A DNA stretch of 26,923 nt from Syntrophobacterales bacterium (GTDB taxonomy: Bacteria; Desulfobacterota; Syntrophobacteria; BM002). This document shows, piece by piece, positions 15,396-23,442 of the stretch. Positions within the stretch are counted from its first letter, which is position 1. Each line of letters opens with the position of its first letter. The DNA lies in the NCBI GenBank assembly GCA_030601545.1, contig JAUVTM010000001.1, positions 1 to 26,923 of the forward strand. Direction: 5' to 3'. The notes under the pieces were generated by a model. It was not told where the DNA came from and did no database searches. It worked only from the letters and a program-made list of their open reading frames with translations. The translations under genes were made by a program, and so were the position numbers.

Positions 15396-15434
15396 TTTTC
15401 ATCTCACATTTCTCATTTCTCATATTAATGAGAT
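15396..15434. repeat. Stuttered GAGAAATG repeat upstream of murF
   Basis: The minus-strand spacer reads ATGAGAAATGAGAAATG, then TGAGATGAAAAATG, an 8-bp-period stutter containing several ATG triplets immediately upstream of the murF start. A second stutter, GGCAGCGGGCAGTAGGCAGC, lies at 15497-15530 and forms the end of murE. The repeats fill the murE-murF gap. Confidence 0.65.
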
Positions 15435-15505
15435 GCCTTCATGATTCTTCCCACTCAATGGGCAATGATAATTGCGCAATGAGAGATGAGAAATGTGCCC
15501 GCTGC

Positions 15506-17050
15506 CTACTGCCCGCTGCCTGCTGCTTCCTTCTTCTTCCTTTCCTCCAGTGCCTTTGCCGCCACCAACCGATCATCGAAGTCAATGCGTTTATTTCCGA
15601 GAATTTGATAGTTCTCATGGCCCTTGCCGCCGATGTAAACTACATCTCCTTCTTGGGCATGCTCGATTGCCACCCGAATAGCTTCACTACGGTCCACTAC
15701 GAGGGTGTAGCCACGCCTACAGTTGTCACCACATTGGGCGAGGGAGGAGAGCAGGGGGAGGCCCTGCGTGCGAACTCCCGCTTCGATGTCGGCCATGATA
15801 GTGTCAGGGACCTCGCTTCTGGGATTGTCTGAGGTAATCACCAAGAGGTCGGCCCTTTGCGCTGCAGCTTCTCCCATAAGTGGTCTCTTGGAACGATCAC
15901 GATCCCCCCCGCAGCCAAATACACAAATAATCTTTCGAAACTCAAGTTCTCGCAGAGAGTCCAGAGCTTTCTGCAAGGCGTCCGGAGTATGGGCGTAATC
16001 CACTAGAACCTGAAAGCCCAGATCGCTGGGAACGGGCTCCAGTCTTCCCGGCACTCGGACCAAAGATTGCTCGCCGTCACGAATTGCCTCCAATGGCATA
16101 CCGAGGCCCACAGCCACGGAGGTTGCTGCCAGCAGGTTATATAGGTTCAACCGCCCAATCATGGAAGAGTGAACCTCGAGTTGGCCTTTGGGCGTGTGGA
16201 GTAAGGCCTTGACCCCTGATGAATCGCACTGAACCTTGTCAGCTCGAATCTCAGCGTCGGCAGCCAGACCGTAGCGAAGCAGTGGGCCGTTAACCTGAGA
16301 GCACAGTTGCTGACCCCAAAGGTCATCACAGTTGATAACTGCAAGCGGCGGTGGCTCCACCTGAGTTTGAAGAATGTGTGAAAACAACCGGCTCTTGGCC
16401 GCAAAGTAGTTTTCCATGCTACCGTGATAATCCAGGTGATCTTGGGACAGGTTGGTAAAAAGACCAACAGCGAAACGGGTGCCGTCCACGCGGTGCATGT
16501 CAAGGCCGTGAGAAGAGACCTCCATGACCACGTGGGTAACTCCAGCGTCAACCATTTGGTTAAAGGTCTGCTGGAGGTCGAGGGACTCTGGAGTGGTAAC
16601 GGGTGCTGGCTGCACATGACCTGGATAGCGAATGTTTACTGTTCCTATAACTCCCACTCGATGGCCGCAGGCTTGTAGGATGGACTCGAGCAAGTAAGCG
16701 GTAGTGGTTTTGCCGTTGGTCCCGGTGATGCCAATAACCGTGAGCTTGTGGGAAGGAAAACCGTAAAATCGGTTTGAGATGTGGGCCAGGGCCGCCCTGG
16801 AATTGGCAACCCTGATGATGGTTATTCCAGATATGGGCTCTTGTGGTTTTTCCACAACTATGGTTTGAGCACCCCGGTCAATGGCCTGATGGACAAAATT
16901 ATGACCATCGCTTTGCGTTCCCTTTATGGCCACAAAAAGACTTTCTTCCGAGGCCTGGCCGCTGTGGTAGGTAAGAGCGCGCACCTGATGCTGCAGGTGC
17001 CCGTGCACCTGGAGAGTGGCAAAATCCTGAATCAGGTGTTCCAACAGCAA
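15506..17050 (-). CDS. murE: UDP-MurNAc-tripeptide synthetase MurE (meso-DAP type)
   Basis: Adds the third stem-peptide residue to UDP-MurNAc-L-Ala-D-Glu. The 514-aa protein has the ATP loop ITGTNGKTTT (110-117), TTPESLDLQ, EVSSHGLDMHRVDG, NLSQDHLDYHGSMENYFAAKSRLF (with K219 the expected carbamylated lysine) and DYAHTPDAL. The selectivity motif DNPR is at 408-411, which in the family indicates meso-diaminopimelate. The start is a TTG with GGGGG 5 bases upstream, 9 bases after the ftsI stop. The last residues (KKKEAAGSGQ) are encoded by the edge of a stutter repeat. Confidence 0.97.
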   Translation of the reverse strand: MLLEHLIQDFATLQVHGHLQHQVRALTYHSGQASEESLFVAIKGTQSDGHNFVHQAIDRGAQTIVVEKPQEPISGITIIRVANSRAALAHISNRFYGFPSHKLTVIGITGTNGKTTTAYLLESILQACGHRVGVIGTVNIRYPGHVQPAPVTTPESLDLQQTFNQMVDAGVTHVVMEVSSHGLDMHRVDGTRFAVGLFTNLSQDHLDYHGSMENYFAAKSRLFSHILQTQVEPPPLAVINCDDLWGQQLCSQVNGPLLRYGLAADAEIRADKVQCDSSGVKALLHTPKGQLEVHSSMIGRLNLYNLLAATSVAVGLGMPLEAIRDGEQSLVRVPGRLEPVPSDLGFQVLVDYAHTPDALQKALDSLRELEFRKIICVFGCGGDRDRSKRPLMGEAAAQRADLLVITSDNPRSEVPDTIMADIEAGVRTQGLPLLSSLAQCGDNCRRGYTLVVDRSEAIRVAIEHAQEGDVVYIGGKGHENYQILGNKRIDFDDRLVAAKALEERKKKEAAGSGQ

Positions 17051-17059
17051 TGTTTCCCC

Positions 17060-19057
17060 CTAGTCTGCTGCCAGGATGAGGCTGCAGGAGCTGATCGTGC
17101 TGAGATTTCTGCCCGGTTCAGGGTTTTGTCCCACCACCCTACCGCTGCCGTGAATATCCAACGAACCGGTGAAGTTCTGCAATCGATCAAGTGCAGCTCT
17201 CAGGCTGAGGCCGGTAAGATCAGGCATCACCGTTGGCTGGTTGCTTTGTCTCTGACTATAGGCAATCGGTTGCAGGGTCATAGGCGACTGCGATGGTGAC
17301 CCAATACTGTCCAGGGTGGCAACATTCTTGACTTTGCTCTTCGCTTTTTCAGGGGGCACCTGGAGGGCGTGGAGAGTCTGCTGGGCGATACGACGAAAGG
17401 CAGGAGCTGCCACTACCCCACCGTAATATCCCTTCTGGGGCTCGTTGATCACCACCACCACGAGGATTTTGGGATCTGTCACCGGAGCGAAGCCCACAAA
17501 GGAGGCAGTGTAGCGATCGTCCGAATAGCCGCCACTCTTGTGGTTACTCTTCTGAGCGGTTCCTGTTTTGCCAGCCGCCTGATACTGGGAGAGCGCAGCC
17601 CGAGCCCCGGTGCCTCCAGGTTTGAGCACATCCGCCATCAGGTCCTTCAACCGTTCGGCCGTGGCCGCACTTATCACCCGACGTGCTACCCTGGGATTGT
17701 TTCGCCTCACTACTCTGCCTTGTGCGTCCAGCACCTCCTTGATCAGGAGGGGTTGCATCAAAAGGCCATCATTAGCTACAGCCCCCAGGGCCATAGCAAG
17801 CTGGATGGCAGATAATGACAGGCTTTGACCAAAACTGGCGGCGGCAAGATCCACCGGGGTCCACTTGTCGGGCGGTCGGATCAAGCCGGAAGTCTCGCCC
17901 GGCAGGCCAAGTTCGGTAGGAGCGCCGAAGCCGAAACTGCGAATGTAATGATAAAAGCGGCTCGGACCCAGTTTTTCTGAAACTTTAGCAGCCCCGATGT
18001 TACTGGAAAAACGCAGGATCTGCGCCAGTGAAAGCCAGCCAAATTTTTTCAGATCGTGAATTGTGTGGTTCATGACTTTGTATTTGCCATTTTCGCAGTA
18101 AAAAAGGTCGTCTGGGTGAACCAAAGCCTCTTCCAGGGCTGCCGCCATCAAGAAGATCTTGAAAGTTGATCCCGGTTCGAAAGCATCTGTCACAACTCGA
18201 TTGCGCCAGACCGCTGGCCCATAAGAGGAGAAAGAATTGGGATTGAACGACGGGAACACGGCCATGGCTAGGATTTCACCAGATTTCGGCTCCGTCACCA
18301 CGGTCATACCGCCCTTGGCCTCATAATCAGTCACTGTCTTCTGTAATTCTCTTTCCGCAATGTATTGAATGCGTTTGTCCAGGGTTAGTCGGAGACTGTA
18401 TGCCTGCGGACCAGATTCAGCAGGCAGGCCGTGAGTGTAAATGATCTGACCCCGAGCGTCCTTGGCACCAGGAAGGGTACCGGAGTGGCCACGCAAGAGC
18501 AGGTCCTGGGCGACCTCCAGCCCTTCCAAACCTATGTGGTCTCGGCCGACGAACCCAAGGAGATGGCCTGCAAGCTCAACATTAGGGTAGTAGCGGCGAT
18601 TCTCTTTGACGAAGTGGATGCCCTCGAGGCCGAGAGCCCGAACCGCATCTGCTTGTCTGGGGGTGAGATAGTGTTTTAACCAGACAAAGGCTCGGTGCTG
18701 GCGCAATTTTTCCCCCAGCCTGGCCGCAGGGATTTCAACGACTGCAGCAAGTTTTTTCGCAGTGTCTTCCGGATCCTTTATGACTCGCGGATTGGCGGCC
18801 AGGGATTCTAATTCAATGCTGACGGCCAACTCTTGACCGTTGCGGTCGTAAATGTCTCCTCGTCGGGCCTCAAAGTGAAGATCTCTGCGGATTTGTTTGT
18901 TGGCAACGCTTGCCCAACCCTCCCACTGGAAGAACTGAATCTGAAAGCTCCGCGCAATCAACAACAAGAAGCAGAAGAGCAAACCAGTGGCCACGAGAAG
19001 AACGCGGAACCGTATCCAGCGAACCGCAAGGTTATCTTGGCGAGGTTGAACCGTCAT
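17060..19057 (-). CDS. ftsI: Septal peptidoglycan transpeptidase FtsI/PBP with PASTA domain
   Basis: A 665-aa class B penicillin-binding protein that crosslinks septal peptidoglycan with FtsW. An N-terminal membrane anchor (LLVATGLLFCFLLLIARS, about 20-37) precedes the dimerisation domain (RRGDIYDRNGQELAVS). The transpeptidase motifs are STFK with S297, SSN at 351-353 and KTGTAQ at 497-502. After a linker rich in Ser, Gln and Pro comes one C-terminal PASTA repeat (about 600-665, VMPDLTGLSLRAALDRL). PASTA-tailed FtsI is common outside Gammaproteobacteria. The ATG overlaps the ftsL stop by 4 bases. Confidence 0.96.
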   Translation of the reverse strand: MTVQPRQDNLAVRWIRFRVLLVATGLLFCFLLLIARSFQIQFFQWEGWASVANKQIRRDLHFEARRGDIYDRNGQELAVSIELESLAANPRVIKDPEDTAKKLAAVVEIPAARLGEKLRQHRAFVWLKHYLTPRQADAVRALGLEGIHFVKENRRYYPNVELAGHLLGFVGRDHIGLEGLEVAQDLLLRGHSGTLPGAKDARGQIIYTHGLPAESGPQAYSLRLTLDKRIQYIAERELQKTVTDYEAKGGMTVVTEPKSGEILAMAVFPSFNPNSFSSYGPAVWRNRVVTDAFEPGSTFKIFLMAAALEEALVHPDDLFYCENGKYKVMNHTIHDLKKFGWLSLAQILRFSSNIGAAKVSEKLGPSRFYHYIRSFGFGAPTELGLPGETSGLIRPPDKWTPVDLAAASFGQSLSLSAIQLAMALGAVANDGLLMQPLLIKEVLDAQGRVVRRNNPRVARRVISAATAERLKDLMADVLKPGGTGARAALSQYQAAGKTGTAQKSNHKSGGYSDDRYTASFVGFAPVTDPKILVVVVINEPQKGYYGGVVAAPAFRRIAQQTLHALQVPPEKAKSKVKNVATLDSIGSPSQSPMTLQPIAYSQRQSNQPTVMPDLTGLSLRAALDRLQNFTGSLDIHGSGRVVGQNPEPGRNLSTISSCSLILAAD

Positions 19058-19374
19058 CGGAGCACCACAATTTGCTCTTTGGTCGGGCGGTTGAGCCCTA
19101 GCTGTTCGATAGCAATGCGCTCCACCCGTTCAGGAGCTTTAAGCCGGGCCAACTCCAGGTGTAGCTTCTTGCTATCATTCAGAAGCTGAGTGTGCACCCG
19201 GTGAGCGTCTGACAGCATATAGCCCAGCTGTACCACCTGTACCCGGCACCAGACATAGCCAAAGCCGCTGAACAGAAGCCAGAGAAAAGCGGCAATAATG
19301 GCGGGTATATTCCGCTGCCTCCAGTTACGCGTTGCTGCCTTTTTGCCTGCTAGTTTTTTTTTCTTCTTACTCAT
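19054..19374 (-). CDS. ftsL: Cell division protein FtsL
   Basis: A 106-aa bitopic protein of the FtsQLB divisome complex. It has a lysine-rich cytoplasmic start (MSKKKKKLAGKK), one membrane segment (IPAIIAAFLWLLFSGFGYVWC, about 24-44) and a periplasmic coiled-coil-like region ending in ERIAIEQLGLNRPTKEQIVVLR. It overlaps rsmH by 4 bases at its start and ftsI by 4 bases at its end, both as ATGA. Codons 5-7 form a run of nine A residues, a potential slippage site. Identification rests on topology and position, since FtsL sequences diverge rapidly. Confidence 0.88.
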   Translation of the reverse strand: MSKKKKKLAGKKAATRNWRQRNIPAIIAAFLWLLFSGFGYVWCRVQVVQLGYMLSDAHRVHTQLLNDSKKLHLELARLKAPERVERIAIEQLGLNRPTKEQIVVLR

Positions 19375-20330
19375 GCAGCTTCTGCTTTTTCCACCACGCG
19401 TAAGCGGCCACTTCTGGCTCTGGGATTCGCTTTTATCTCCTCCGCCCCAGGTACTACAGGCTTTTTATTGACCAGCAGCACCAGGGGTCTTCCCTCACAT
19501 TGGCAAAGCGGCAACTGAGCCGGACAACGGCATGATCGCGCCCAATTGGCAAAAGCTTGCTTCACCACCCGGTCCTCCAGGGAATGGAAGGAGATAATGG
19601 CCAACCGACCGTGGGGTCGGAGCAAGTCCAGAGCGCCCTGGAGGAATATCCGCAGGTTATCCAGTTCCCGGTTCACCGCCATCCGAAAGGCCTGAAAAGT
19701 GCGAGTGGCCGGATGTCGCTTCCGTGACCTCTTACCCGCAGGAATGGCCTTACGGACCACCTCGGCCAAGCGTTCGGTGGTATCGATTGGTGCTTCAGCT
19801 CGCATCCTGACAATGTTCCGGGCGATTCTCCGCTTCCAACGCTCTTCTCCGAAGCTCCAGATGAGATCAGCCAGTTCCTGTTCGCTCAAAGTGTTGACCA
19901 ACTGGGCCGCGGTAGTCTCCTCTCTTGTATCCATCCTCATATCCAACGGGCCAGGCTGGCTGAAACTGAACCCCCGTTCGGCAACATCCACTTGGAAAGA
20001 GGAGAGCCCAAGATCCAGAAGAATCCCGTCCACTGCCTGCACATGAAGCCGAGCCAGGACTGGGCCAATTCGAGCGAAGTTCTCCCTAACCAGGACGAGC
20101 CGTTCCTCGTAAGGTTGCAGGTGAGACTGCGCCTTAGCCAAAGCTTCTGCGTCCCAATCGATGCCGATTAACCGGCCGTCAGGCGCCGTTTTTTCCAGGA
20201 TGGCCCGAGCGTGACCACCACCACCCACCGTACCATCAACAAAACATTTTCCGGCAGTGCAACGCAGGTGCTCAATCACTTCATCAAGGAGAACCGGCCT
20301 GTGTTCCTGCTGCTGCACCGCGCTCACCAC
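19371..20330 (-). CDS. rsmH: 16S rRNA m4C1402 methyltransferase RsmH (MraW)
   Basis: A SAM-dependent methyltransferase that modifies N4 of C1402 in the 16S rRNA decoding region. The 319-aa protein has HRPVLLDEVIEHL, the SAM-binding FVDGTVGGGGHARAIL, GILLDLGLSSFQVDVAERGFSF and the RsmH-specific RTFQAFRMAVNRELDNL. GTG codons at 20330, 20327 and 20318 are possible starts. The third has GGTGG-like sequence upstream, and none is decisive. Unlike most clusters, 306 bases with an inverted-repeat element separate it from mraZ. Confidence 0.96.
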   Translation of the reverse strand: MVSAVQQQEHRPVLLDEVIEHLRCTAGKCFVDGTVGGGGHARAILEKTAPDGRLIGIDWDAEALAKAQSHLQPYEERLVLVRENFARIGPVLARLHVQAVDGILLDLGLSSFQVDVAERGFSFSQPGPLDMRMDTREETTAAQLVNTLSEQELADLIWSFGEERWKRRIARNIVRMRAEAPIDTTERLAEVVRKAIPAGKRSRKRHPATRTFQAFRMAVNRELDNLRIFLQGALDLLRPHGRLAIISFHSLEDRVVKQAFANWARSCRCPAQLPLCQCEGRPLVLLVNKKPVVPGAEEIKANPRARSGRLRVVEKAEAA

Positions 20331-20636
20331 CGGGTAAATGGAAGCCTAATTCTAACCCCTCATCAGATAGCGCGATGCGGGGGTGATTGACAGATTGATT
20401 CCCAAACCCCAGTAGGGTTTTTTATCGGCTCAGACCGATTGGACAGAGTTAGAGAAACGGAGACGCGGCGACGCGGCAAAATAAAACGGTCTGCTGCGCT
20501 GTTCATATTCTTGATCCGTGAAGCCCCTGTTGTCTTCACCCACCATAATTCTTTGTGTTAGTGTTAAAGTCACGCCGCGCCGCCGCGTCTCCGTTTCTCT
20601 TATATGTGAAGGGGTTGAACCCTATATTGCGATTTA
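20331..20636. other. 306-bp spacer between mraZ and rsmH
   Basis: No coding region is supported. The spacer is dominated by a 150-bp inverted-repeat element at 20451-20600. Outside it, 20405-20424 has a small AAACCC/GGGTTT dyad followed by T residues on the plus strand; this is a weak terminator-like shape in the direction opposite to the operon. Confidence 0.7.
20451..20600. repeat. 150-bp MITE-like element with 27-bp inverted arms
   Basis: Arms at 20451-20477 and 20574-20600 match at 26 of 27 positions as inverted copies. Each starts AGAGAAACGGAGACGCGGCG at its outer end, and a 96-bp AT-richer centre separates them. It encodes no protein. In the mRNA of the cluster it would fold into a long hairpin between mraZ and rsmH. 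Confidence 0.85.
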
Positions 20637-21077
20637 TCAAATGCCGAGTTCTGCTAGAGTTGTGGTAATCTGGGCAAAATCATCACGGGCTCTGTTAATT
20701 TCCTCATCCCACAGTGGCTTGCTCCAGACTTCGAAACTCTTGAGCATACCTGCCAGCACCACATCACGCTCTAACGAGGCGTGCTCACGCAGGGTCTGAG
20801 GGATCAGAATTCTTCCCTGCTTGTCGAAATTACATTCAGTGGCGCCAGAAATGAAAAAGCGCTGAAACGCCTTCACATCCTGACGAACCAGGGAGAGTTC
20901 TCCTAGTTTTTGTTCAATAATTTCCCACTCTGATAAGGGATAAGCAATCAGGCAGCGGTCAAGGTTGGTGATTATACAGCGGTCTTCATAGCGGGTTGTG
21001 AGGATCTCGCGAAACCTTGCAGGAATGCGTATACGCCCCTTGGCATCCAGGGTATGTAAGGAACGACCCCTGAACAT
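20637..21077 (-). CDS. mraZ: Transcriptional regulator MraZ
   Basis: A 146-aa DNA-binding protein that in other bacteria binds direct repeats upstream of its own gene and controls the dcw cluster. Two SpoVT/AbrB-like halves are visible: FRGRSLHTLDAKGRIRIPARFRE and ECNFDKQGRILIPQTLREHASL, each with the DxxGR core. The ATG at 21077 follows GGAG by 7 bases; an in-frame upstream start would run into the operator. The first gene of the cluster, it lies 24 bases after the operator array. Length is typical. Confidence 0.97.
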   Translation of the reverse strand: MFRGRSLHTLDAKGRIRIPARFREILTTRYEDRCIITNLDRCLIAYPLSEWEIIEQKLGELSLVRQDVKAFQRFFISGATECNFDKQGRILIPQTLREHASLERDVVLAGMLKSFEVWSKPLWDEEINRARDDFAQITTTLAELGI

Positions 21078-21100
21078 GTAGACTCCATAGCAGGACTGAA

Positions 21101-21140
21101 TTGACACTTATGACCACTTTTACCCACTTATTGACACCTT
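21101..21140 (-). promoter_or_regulatory. Four 10-bp MraZ-box repeats
   Basis: Minus-strand units AAGGTGTCAA, TAAGTGGGTA, AAAGTGGTCA and TAAGTGTCAA follow each other exactly every 10 bp (GTG at 21137, 21127, 21117 and 21107). This matches the described MraZ operator architecture of GTGGG-like boxes with 10-bp periodicity. The array begins at the -10 element and covers the transcription start, which favours repression. Confidence 0.85.
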
Positions 21141-21168
21141 TTATACAGTTCACCCCACAAAATGTCAA
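21140..21168 (-). promoter_or_regulatory. dcw cluster promoter Pmra (sigma70-like)
   Basis: A perfect -35 TTGACA (21168-21163) and a -10 TATAAA (21145-21140) are separated by 17 bases. It is the best-matching promoter in the window and lies directly upstream of the MraZ boxes. Confidence 0.85.
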
Positions 21169-21303
21169 CTTAAAAAACAAAATCAAAGGATTAACCGACT
21201 CCCAAATCTGAGTCCTGAGTTAAACAGATATCAATATATAGAATAATTAGCTATTAGACAACTGCATTATGTGGTTTGAAGGGAATCGTGCAATGATAAT
21301 TTC

Positions 21304-22335
21304 TTAACGCCTTTTTTGGTGGCGCAAAACCGCTGCGTTGTGTTCCACCAAATTGGTTGAGAAATGATGGGTCCCGTCTTTTTTGGCCACAAAGTACAGA
21401 TAGGGTGTGGAGGTTGGGTTGAGCACTGCTTGGATAGATGCCGCTCCAGGATTGCAGATGGGGCCGAGGGGCAAGCCTCGCCGGGTGTAGGTGTTATAGG
21501 GAGTGTTTTTCTGAAGGTGGGCTCTGGTGAGGTTGCCATCGAAGTTTCTTAGTCCGTAAATTACAGTTGGGTCACTCTGAAGCCGGATCCGTCTTCTGAG
21601 GCGATTTAAGAACACACCGGCAATCAGTGGACGTTCCTCGGCTGCCGCGGTTTCCTTTTCCACCACCGAAGCAAGGATGACCACTTGGTGGCGAGTAAAA
21701 CCAAGTTTGCGAGCTTGCTCCTCCTGGACTGGGCCAAAGTGTTGGTTGAACATGGTCACGAAGGAGCGCAACACGGTCTTGACCGGTAGTCCCCTTGCAA
21801 ACCGGTAAGTGTCAGGGAAAAGGTAGCCTTCCAGACTCGTGGCCGGTATATCCAGGCTACGGACGAAAGGTGGGTCGGTTGCGGCGGCGATGAAGCGCTC
21901 AGCGTTGACCAACTTACTGGCCTCGAGCAGCTCTGCCATCTGCTTAAGGGTGTAACCTTCGGGAAAGGTGATCTGGTGAAGTCGAACCTCACCGCGGATA
22001 ATCTTGTTGAGAAGCTCTCCCGGGCGAAGGCCGGTTGAGAGTTGATACTCGCCAGCCTTGATCTGACGGGCTGCCCCCTTGAACCTAACCAGCCAGCGAA
22101 ATTTTCCGGCGCTGCGCACCAGACCCTGCCCGTGCAGCAACTCACTCAAGGCTGGGACGGACATGCCCATCGGGACCTCCACCACCACTTCCGCCGGTTC
22201 AGATCTGGCCGGAGTTCTGATAAAATGGAGCATATCCCCAACCAGCCACGCCACCGCGAGGACGAGAACCAGGAGCAGAAACCACAAAGGGTTCAGCCTT
22301 CTCTTTTTTCTCTCGGGAGGTGTTTGCTCGGACAT
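21304..22335 (-). CDS. mltG: Endolytic murein transglycosylase MltG (YceG-like)
   Basis: An inner-membrane enzyme that cleaves nascent glycan strands and probably sets their length. The 343-aa protein has a membrane segment (about 15-34, PLWFLLLVLVLAVAWLVGDM), a LysM-like region, then the YceG catalytic domain with SLEGYLFPDTYRF, the catalytic glutamate E226 in ILASVVEKETA, LQSDPTVIYGL and NTYTRRGLPLGPICNPG. It looks complete. It lies upstream of the mraZ promoter on the same strand and adds a sixth kind of wall enzyme to the region. Confidence 0.95.
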   Translation of the reverse strand: MSEQTPPERKKRRLNPLWFLLLVLVLAVAWLVGDMLHFIRTPARSEPAEVVVEVPMGMSVPALSELLHGQGLVRSAGKFRWLVRFKGAARQIKAGEYQLSTGLRPGELLNKIIRGEVRLHQITFPEGYTLKQMAELLEASKLVNAERFIAAATDPPFVRSLDIPATSLEGYLFPDTYRFARGLPVKTVLRSFVTMFNQHFGPVQEEQARKLGFTRHQVVILASVVEKETAAAEERPLIAGVFLNRLRRRIRLQSDPTVIYGLRNFDGNLTRAHLQKNTPYNTYTRRGLPLGPICNPGAASIQAVLNPTSTPYLYFVAKKDGTHHFSTNLVEHNAAVLRHQKRR

Positions 22336-22704
22336 TTTCGGTTCTTGCAGTTAGTATTAGCAAAATTCGATAGCGACTAGTAACTTAGCTCCGCAAGAAT
22401 CTCTTCTCCTCTTGGAAACTATGCCACAATTCGCCGAACCCGTCATTCCGGACGAGGCCGCCCAAGGCGGGCGAGATCCGGAATCCAGTGAAAGTTCAAT
22501 ATAATCAAATTCTTTCTGGATCCCGGCTCGCGTCCGCCTTCGGCGGACTTGGCCGGGATGACGAATTGTGACACGGCCCCTCAGAGGGAAAAGAAGTCAT
22601 TTGCGGAGTTGAGTACATAGGCGTATTCGATATTAGGATTTGAGGTTCTGTTTCAGCAAACCCTCTTCACGCTGCTAGCTGCCTGCTGTCAGCTGCCATC
22701 TGAC
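22336..22704. other. 369-bp spacer between sirtuin gene and mltG
   Basis: No gene is supported. The centre holds a MITE-like inverted repeat (22441-22563). The sirtuin-proximal end (about 22668-22702) is a stuttered GCTGCTAGCTGCCTGCTG motif. Confidence 0.7.
22441..22563. repeat. 123-bp MITE-like element with 48-bp inverted arms
   Basis: Arms 22441-22488 and 22516-22563 match at 39 of 48 positions as inverted copies. The outer ends are CGTCAT and the inner ends ATCCAG. Each arm also contains its own CCGCC/GGCGG dyad, so a folded strand would be a cruciform with side hairpins. No coding capacity. Confidence 0.8.
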
Positions 22705-23442
22705 TTACCATCCTTCTACCAACTGCGGCAGGATCTCGCCCGCTTTCCCCTGAAGTGAAAGGTCGAGTTTGTGGGAGTAGGGTGTGGGTTCTAGATTGAT
22801 CTCCACCACCCGCGCACCCTTTTCCTTGGCAACAATGGCCAGAGAGGCAGCCGGTTGCACCAGAGCTGAGGTGCCTATTACCAGCATGGTATCACAGGAG
22901 CGAATTGCGGCGACGGCTTTATCCAGAATAGTAGGGTCAAGCTGTTCGCCAAACCACACCACGTGGGGGCGCAGAAGCCCTCCGCACTCTTTGCACGCGG
23001 GTAGCTCGGGCAGGGGAACTTCCTCATTGCGACTTACCACGTGGCACTGAGTGCAACGAACCATCCAGATGTTGCCATGCAACTCGACAAGGTTTTTGCT
23101 ACCCGCCCGGTGGTGCAGGTCATCAATGTTTTGGGTAATAAGGGAGAACTGAGGAACCTTCTCCTCCAGACGTGTCAGGGCTTGGTGGGCAGGGTTTGGC
23201 TGAAGGGGAGCAAGCAGCTCCCGGCGCCAATTATAGAAGTTCCACACCAACTTCGGGTCACGGGCAAAGGCTTCGGGAGTAGCCAGGTCAGTGGCCCTGA
23301 AACCCTGCCAGAGCCCGTCCTTGCCTCTAAAAGTGGGCACTCCGCTCTCGGCGGAGATGCCGGCACCGGTAAGTGCGGCGACTCGCTTACTTTCAGCCAG
23401 CCAGAGCCCGGCTTGTTGAAGATCCGCTGCAATGGCAGCCAT
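22705..23442 (-). CDS. Sir2-family NAD-dependent protein deacylase (class III type)
   Basis: Removes acyl groups from lysines using NAD. The 245-aa protein has GAGISAESGVPTFRG (26-40), QNIDDLH (104-110), the catalytic histidine H122 in ELHGN, and a zinc site C130, C133, C150 and C153. Y70 and R73 in FYNWRR form the YxxR pair that in CobB/SIRT5-type enzymes recognises succinyl or malonyl groups, so it may be a desuccinylase. ATG 23442 has GGAGG 6 bases upstream. Its A is shared with the TGA of the upstream ATP-grasp gene, so the two are translationally coupled. Confidence 0.93.
   Translation of the reverse strand: MAAIAADLQQAGLWLAESKRVAALTGAGISAESGVPTFRGKDGLWQGFRATDLATPEAFARDPKLVWNFYNWRRELLAPLQPNPAHQALTRLEEKVPQFSLITQNIDDLHHRAGSKNLVELHGNIWMVRCTQCHVVSRNEEVPLPELPACKECGGLLRPHVVWFGEQLDPTILDKAVAAIRSCDTMLVIGTSALVQPAASLAIVAKEKGARVVEINLEPTPYSHKLDLSLQGKAGEILPQLVEGW

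Noticed and set aside
20405..20430. Terminator-like dyad AAACCC/GGGTTT followed by T residues on the plus strand
   Set aside because: No plus-strand gene ends here, the stem is weak, and on the operon strand there is no T-run.
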